From assembly GCA_020137815.1 (NCBI GenBank), contig CM035359.1, forward strand, positions 3,361,561 through 3,425,560: a DNA stretch of 64,000 nucleotides, written 5' to 3'. The notes under the pieces are model-generated. The model ran no database searches and was not told where the DNA came from. It was given only the letters and a program-made list of their open reading frames with translations. Shown here piece by piece: positions 49,693 to 64,000 of the stretch (the stretch's first letter is position 1; each line of letters begins with the position of its first letter). The stretch is from Hormiphora californensis. Taxonomy: Eukaryota > Ctenophora > Tentaculata > Cydippida > Pleurobrachiidae. A program made the translations under genes and the position numbers.

Positions 49693-49849
49693 GAGGCCCC
49701 TCGGAAATGTTCAAGTCATGCACAATCAAGTCACGCCCACCACACTGCACCAATCACAGCTCAGAACGCGCGGAGTGCTTCGCGCGTTCTGAGCTGTGAT
49801 TGGTGGGCGTGACTTGATTGTGCATGACTTGAACATTTCCGAGGGGCCT
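49693..49849. mobile_element. Near-perfect palindrome of the GAGGCCCCTCGG family, copy 1
   Basis: Starts GAGGCCCCTCGGAAATG and ends with its exact inverse; the arms are about 70 bp and almost perfect, meeting at AACGCGCGGAGTGCTTCGCG. The right arm lacks an 11-base ACTGCACC-type insert present in the left arm. Same ends as the element at 8983-9231. Confidence 0.85.
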
Positions 49850-49920
49850 CATGGAAAAAATGAGCGTTGGCAGACGTTGCTGGCCCCCGCAGCGCGGGAT
49901 AAGGCAGCGCTTTCAAAAAT

Positions 49921-50069
49921 GAGGCCCCTCGGAAATGTTCAAGTCATGCACAATCAAGTCACGCCCACCAATCACAGCTCAGAACGCGCGAAGCACTCCG
50001 CGCGTTCTGAGCTGTGATTGGTGGGCGTGACTTGATTGTGCATGACTTGAACATTTCCGAGGGGCCTCA
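49921..50069. mobile_element. Near-perfect palindrome of the GAGGCCCCTCGG family, copy 2
   Basis: A second palindrome of 149 bp with arms nearly identical to copy 1, separated from it by 71 bp that include the GGCAGACGTTGCTGGCCCCC repeat. The centre is AACGCGCGAAGCACTCCGCG, i.e. the inverse arrangement to copy 1. Confidence 0.85.
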
Positions 50070-50367
50070 TGAGCGTTGCAGTTTTGAATTTTTTTTGGAG
50101 TGGAAAATAAATTTGTTTGCGCTGCAAACCCAACGCGCGCGAACTTTTAGCGCCGCGCAGCGCGATTGTCTCGATCTCGTTGAAATTTGCAAGCAAGTTG
50201 CCAAAAAGTTTGTCGTTTTTTGCAGAAAAAAACTGAAACTGGAAAAAGTGTAATAAAAGAAGCCACATGCATCTGGCCTAACAATGTCAATAATAGTATA
50301 TATAAATTGTTTTTGCCTGACTGGCTACACGAAGAAAATCACATAAAATACATGCAACAGTTAAAGA

Positions 50368-52440
50368 CTAGTATGTATGGTACAGATCTGATGAAGAGCC
50401 ATCGTTCTTGTTCCTTCCTCTGTAACCCCGAATAGAACAAGTTATGGAGCGGACCATTGAAAATGATAGACGAACACGGAGGTATCGAATACACTCCTGG
50501 TAGGTATAGCCAGTTTTCCGCGATTTCTTGGTTGCGAGTTGCTTCAAAGTTCTGCTGAACTCTTGACCAAGTCCACCGGTCGTTGACATAACGAGGGGAG
50601 TAAAAGAAGCTTTTTCCACCTCGAGAATGCGATGTAGATAGTTCTTCTTCTTCCCTTCCTCGTGCTTGATATACGTTTGAGGGATATCCTGAGTCTCATT
50701 AGACTGTGCCCTTGGGTTAAAAACCCTTACGTCAAAATAGGTGCAGTCCATTGGTCCCCAGAATCCCCTCGTTCGAATGTCAAGGCGAGCTCCATCCTCT
50801 GTAATGGTCCCAGGTGGTAGTTTTGCTCCTCTAACTTCCAGTAGGTGGGGTTCAGCCTTAGTGTCGTAGCACACTTTGTCCAGCTCCGAGGTTAGAAAGT
50901 CTCGAACGCAATCGTGTCTGACCGCAACAAATCCCCCGCGTTTGCATGACATGGAGTGATCGATGCTGTTTTCCTCCCCACAAACGCACTGTGTTGCTCT
51001 CGGCTGTCCCACTAGTGGGAGATCGTATCGTGCTGAGATTGAATCAAAGAACTCCTGGCGATTGAGTGTGAGCTTCAATGACTCTAGGGGTAGACAAGTG
51101 AGCCATGTTGATGCCCCTTTCTCGCTGAGTAGATCAAGGTTCCTCGCCTCTCTTGGCTTGATTGACTGAACGATTTTTTCCCTGCATTCCTTGTGATAAT
51201 TAGCTTTGCCAGTTTTGATGCTGAGGGCTATGGCTTTCTCAATCTCAGGATTCGGTATGTATTCTATGTCTTGTTTCTGGATGGCCTTCTGAAGTTCTTC
51301 TGTCGCTTTCAGCGAGTTCTGGTACTCCAGGTCAGCCATGTGACAGGGGTTTTCGACACCCAGCCCTCCCATTCTCGTAGGAAGTGCCATTATGGATCGT
51401 AGCGTATCAGGAATGAATGGTTGTCCTGTGATAGCTGGGAGGAATTTCTCTCTAATTGCCTTCTCGATGGGCTCTAGTTCTGTAGCGATCCCTGGTGTTG
51501 TCCGCAGCAAGTAGTTCCACTTCTTACTCAACCCGATTGTGTAGGCTGAATAGGCTAGTTGGGGTTCGTTGCAGGCAATGTCGCTCAGTTGTTCTATCTC
51601 CTCGACCCATGTCTTCACTTCATTATTCACCCACTCCTTCATTCCATCATCGCTCCCAATGAAGGAACCCAGGTAACGGTGACCAACAGTTGTTATGTTG
51701 ACATCTGGAAACAGTTCCTTGGCTCTTTCCTCCTTGTCTTCTTTCACAATCAGCCAACTTTTCGAAGGCTCAGGGTAGTATCCAAAGCCTGGACCCTTCT
51801 CTTTCACCTTGCTCCACCACTTCTCGATAATGGCTAGAGTGCCTCCGCCACCTGCATCATCTGCATAGAGGATCTGAAAGAGTTCATCATCTAAAGAATT
51901 TTCAATGTTACGGAGAGAATTAGCTAATGGCATAAGGCCACATGCATACATGGGCATGGCAGTGGTATCACCCTGTGTTGTTCCTTCTTTTGATAGTAGG
52001 GTGTCATGTGAATTTCCATCAGATATGAATAGTTTGGCTGGCAAGCCGTAAGTGTTAGATAAATACATGCTAAAATCACGACATAAATAATCAATATTGC
52101 TTAGAGCAATCTTTCGGTTTAAAGAATTAAAGGCATTGGACGCGTCAATTAACAGTATACATTCACATTTATCATCATTAAATTTTTCTCTTAAAGCATG
52201 CACTGCAGCTTCAACACCACTCTTCAGTCCCCCACACAGTTGTATTGGGGCTGTTGCCTCTATAATGTCAGGTTTTAGGACCGTTACAACAACTTTCCCC
52301 ACAAGCCTTCGAATCACTTCACCCACACCGATCGGCCTGATACCTGCTGGCTTTTTCGATAAGGGAATCAGTCTGCTAGCAACGAATGCTTCAAGGTAAA
52401 TGGGATCAGTTTTTTCAGTTTGTCGTTTTTTTGGGAAACG
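50368..52440 (-). CDS. 5'-truncated retrotransposon polyprotein: reverse transcriptase plus R2-type zinc knuckle/endonuclease
   Basis: The frame is open from about 52430 (PLSKKPAGIRPIGVGEVIRR, first RT block) to a stop at 50368, over 670 codons; the first ATG at 52326 is internal. RT motifs: A LLIDASNAFNSLNR, B EGTTQGDTTAMPMYA, C LYADDAGGGG. About 440 residues from that ATG is a CCHC knuckle (C-x-C-x7-H-x4-C) followed closely by RHD, and then GARLDIRTRGFWGPMDCTYFDV, the order seen in the restriction-like endonuclease of R2/R4/NeSL-type non-LTR elements. No frameshift or stop is seen, so it is a young copy cut at its 5' end by the repeat at 52440-52640. Clade not resolved. It would nick a target and copy its own RNA there. 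It lies between AK2 and the KAT6-like gene. Confidence 0.75.
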   Translation of the reverse strand, partial: RFPKKRQTEKTDPIYLEAFVASRLIPLSKKPAGIRPIGVGEVIRRLVGKVVVTVLKPDIIEATAPIQLCGGLKSGVEAAVHALREKFNDDKCECILLIDASNAFNSLNRKIALSNIDYLCRDFSMYLSNTYGLPAKLFISDGNSHDTLLSKEGTTQGDTTAMPMYACGLMPLANSLRNIENSLDDELFQILYADDAGGGGTLAIIEKWWSKVKEKGPGFGYYPEPSKSWLIVKEDKEERAKELFPDVNITTVGHRYLGSFIGSDDGMKEWVNNEVKTWVEEIEQLSDIACNEPQLAYSAYTIGLSKKWNYLLRTTPGIATELEPIEKAIREKFLPAITGQPFIPDTLRSIMALPTRMGGLGVENPCHMADLEYQNSLKATEELQKAIQKQDIEYIPNPEIEKAIALSIKTGKANYHKECREKIVQSIKPREARNLDLLSEKGASTWLTCLPLESLKLTLNRQEFFDSISARYDLPLVGQPRATQCVCGEENSIDHSMSCKRGGFVAVRHDCVRDFLTSELDKVCYDTKAEPHLLEVRGAKLPPGTITEDGARLDIRTRGFWGPMDCTYFDVRVFNPRAQSNETQDIPQTYIKHEEGKKKNYLHRILEVEKASFTPLVMSTTGGLGQEFSRTLKQLATKKSRKTGYTYQECIRYLRVRLSFSMVRSITCSIRGYRGRNKNDGSSSDLYHTY

Positions 52441-52645
52441 TTAAAATTTTGGTGTTTCGAGTGTCAGCACTCACGTTTTTTAGGGTAGGACATAAAAGTA
52501 GGGTTAGGGCTGGGCTGGGGTTCAGGCTTGCGATTTCCTATCAGACAACCTTTAAATTAGCCAAAACGGTGGAGTGGTTAGACCCATACCAGTGCAGGTT
52601 ACTTTGCTTTTTTGGCGGCGTACGCCTGTAAACAGGCCTTAAACA
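52440..52645. repeat. Telomere-like relic plus dispersed repeat, copy 3
   Basis: GTAGGGTTAGGGCTGGGCTGG at about 52497 is followed by TTAGCCAAAACGGTGGAGTGG and CGTACGCCTGTAAACAGGCC, matching the second half of 49372-49570. It borders the truncated 5' end of the retrotransposon. Confidence 0.6.
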
Positions 52646-52709
52646 CCTAATAGCCCCTTGCCAGAATATGCATGAAGTTTTATTTTTGAATCCACTTTAA
52701 AAAATAAGC

Positions 52710-62803
<10,094 letters not shown>

Positions 62804-63239
62804 GAAATAATTAGCACATGTGATAGTAGATCGAAGATGTTATAGTAGATCGAAGTTTCTTATTAACAGATTGATATATATATTAGCTGAAGTGTTGAGT
62901 ATATTGTACACAGAATATTGTGTGGGCGATATGTATTGGGTTTGTGGTCTGGTACCATGGTGAATATTGAATCCCTACAAGATCGGTGTGAAAGTAGTTG
63001 TGTGTTTGTATGTTTAATTATATATTGTGTATCATGCCCCATCTTATATACTGTGTAGGGGCCAGGAAAGTAGTGTCATAAAACGGCCGTTCAGGGAGTG
63101 CATTGAGGGATGAGAAATATCATTCTATCATCTTTTGGTGTGTTTTTGTAAAGTTATTGTGAGTAAAAACAGCAATGCTAGTAGAGTGTGTGTAAATTTA
63201 TCCATTCCTGCGTGCAACAATCTCTTTTATTTTGCTATA

Positions 63240-63378
63240 ACAGTGGTGCTCCGTCATATTGGCCGGCAGCACAGCGCTGCCCAAAGCATTGTCCCAAGAT
63301 ACGCAAAAAAGCATTTCATGTTAGCGGGAGACGTCATGGACATCGCTTTGGGCGGCCATTATGACGGAGCACCACTGT
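63240..63378. mobile_element. MITE with ACAGTGGTGCTCCGTCATA ends
   Basis: Ends ACAGTGGTGCTCCGTCATA and TATGACGGAGCACCACTGT are near-perfect inverses (139 bp apart) with TA on both sides, typical of Tc1/mariner-type MITEs. An inner CCCAAAGC/GCTTTGGG pair extends the foldback. Confidence 0.8.
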
Positions 63379-63525
63379 TAGGAATTCTTAGATATCTCCT
63401 TCGATTAATATCAATTGAATGCTGCTGCAGTAGTGCACTAACTTAGGACTTAATAAATCCATTTAGTTTTTAAAAAGAATATGTATCCTTCAGGTGTATA
63501 TTTGTGATCGTTGCAAAAGTTACAG

Positions 63526-63627
63526 GCCAACTTATGAAAAGTACCCGGGTATATTTTCCAAATGTACCCGGCGCCACACGTGTACTTTTGGTTAAAAGAT
63601 ACCCGGGTACTTCTTGCAAGTTGGTCC
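63526..63627. mobile_element. Short TIR element (AAGTACCCGGGTAT)
   Basis: GCCAACTTATGAAAAGTACC CGGGTAT at the left mirrors ATACCCGGGTAC TTCTTGCAAGTTGG at the right, about 100 bp in all. Nothing else recognisable in 62804-64000; 62810-63230 is probably the 3' UTR and flank of the KAT6-like gene. Confidence 0.65.
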
Positions 63628-64000
63628 CTTATTTTCCCTCTCCGTTCTGTCATTGGTCTCTGTATAATATCCCGAGATAATGTTTCTTGTTTTTTTTTTC
63701 AACAGAGACAGTATTTGTTACACAGTTATTTGTTATACGCTTAGACAATTTATTTCAAAACTTGACCAAGTAATCGACGAGTTGTTTGTTTTACTAATAT
63801 CAGATAATATAAGTGACGTTGAAGTTTGGGGTCCCCATGGTGTTTCATGTTTGCTAGTCAGGTCCGTTCTGATTGCTCGCAAATCCAGTATCCACTGTCT
63901 GTCATCACCAGACCACGTTTTCATCTCTAATCTGAGTGCACGACAGCCCTAAACTTTGAAGCGATCGCCCCACTTGATGTCGCTGTGACGACATTTGCAA

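Overview
This is a stretch of an intron-rich, repeat-laden eukaryotic genome, almost certainly an invertebrate metazoan. The evidence is three spliced genes whose exon products I can align by eye to animal families: a tau-tubulin kinase (TTBK), adenylate kinase 2 (AK2) and a KAT6-type MYST histone acetyltransferase. All use GT-AG introns with consistent phases. I cannot fix the phylum; a sponge or other early-branching animal is possible but unproven. There are no bacterial operons and no CRISPR, and I recognised no rRNA or tRNA gene.

Layout. 34-7503 (-): 3' part of a Gln/Pro-rich protein gene running off the left edge; its introns hold GA/CT microsatellites and a striking 34-bp minisatellite (about 31 copies) carrying a perfect CRE palindrome in nearly every unit. 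7.5-11.4 kb: MITEs and a dead LINE. 11475-35395 (+): a TTBK gene of about 14 exons, with introns holding a nearly intact CR1/L2-like LINE, a 26-bp minisatellite, many GA/CT arrays, a 100-N gap and several badly assembled homopolymer stretches. About 38083-40429 (+): the 3' exons of a single-pass membrane protein of unknown family. 41995-45143 (-): complete 7-exon AK2. 45.8-46.4 kb (-): remains of a DDE_4 (Harbinger-like) transposase just upstream of AK2. 47-52.4 kb: CT-rich sequence, palindromic MITEs and a 5'-truncated retrotransposon with an R2-type zinc-knuckle/endonuclease tail (-). 52710-62803 (+): KAT6-like gene in 14 coding exons; its 4.1-kb eighth intron contains an intronless 455-residue, probably seven-pass receptor gene on the same strand, plus foldback DNA elements. 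63-64 kb: two short TIR elements.

The host genes (cytoskeletal kinase, nucleotide kinase, chromatin acetyltransferase) have no obvious functional link; this is ordinary metazoan gene order loaded with mobile elements. Most long open frames without homology are translations of GA, CT, CA or homopolymer arrays and are not genes. The most unusual items are the CRE minisatellite, the nested receptor-like gene, the compact KAT6 lacking vertebrate-type flanking domains, and the collection of foldback/MITE families with several copies inside one window.
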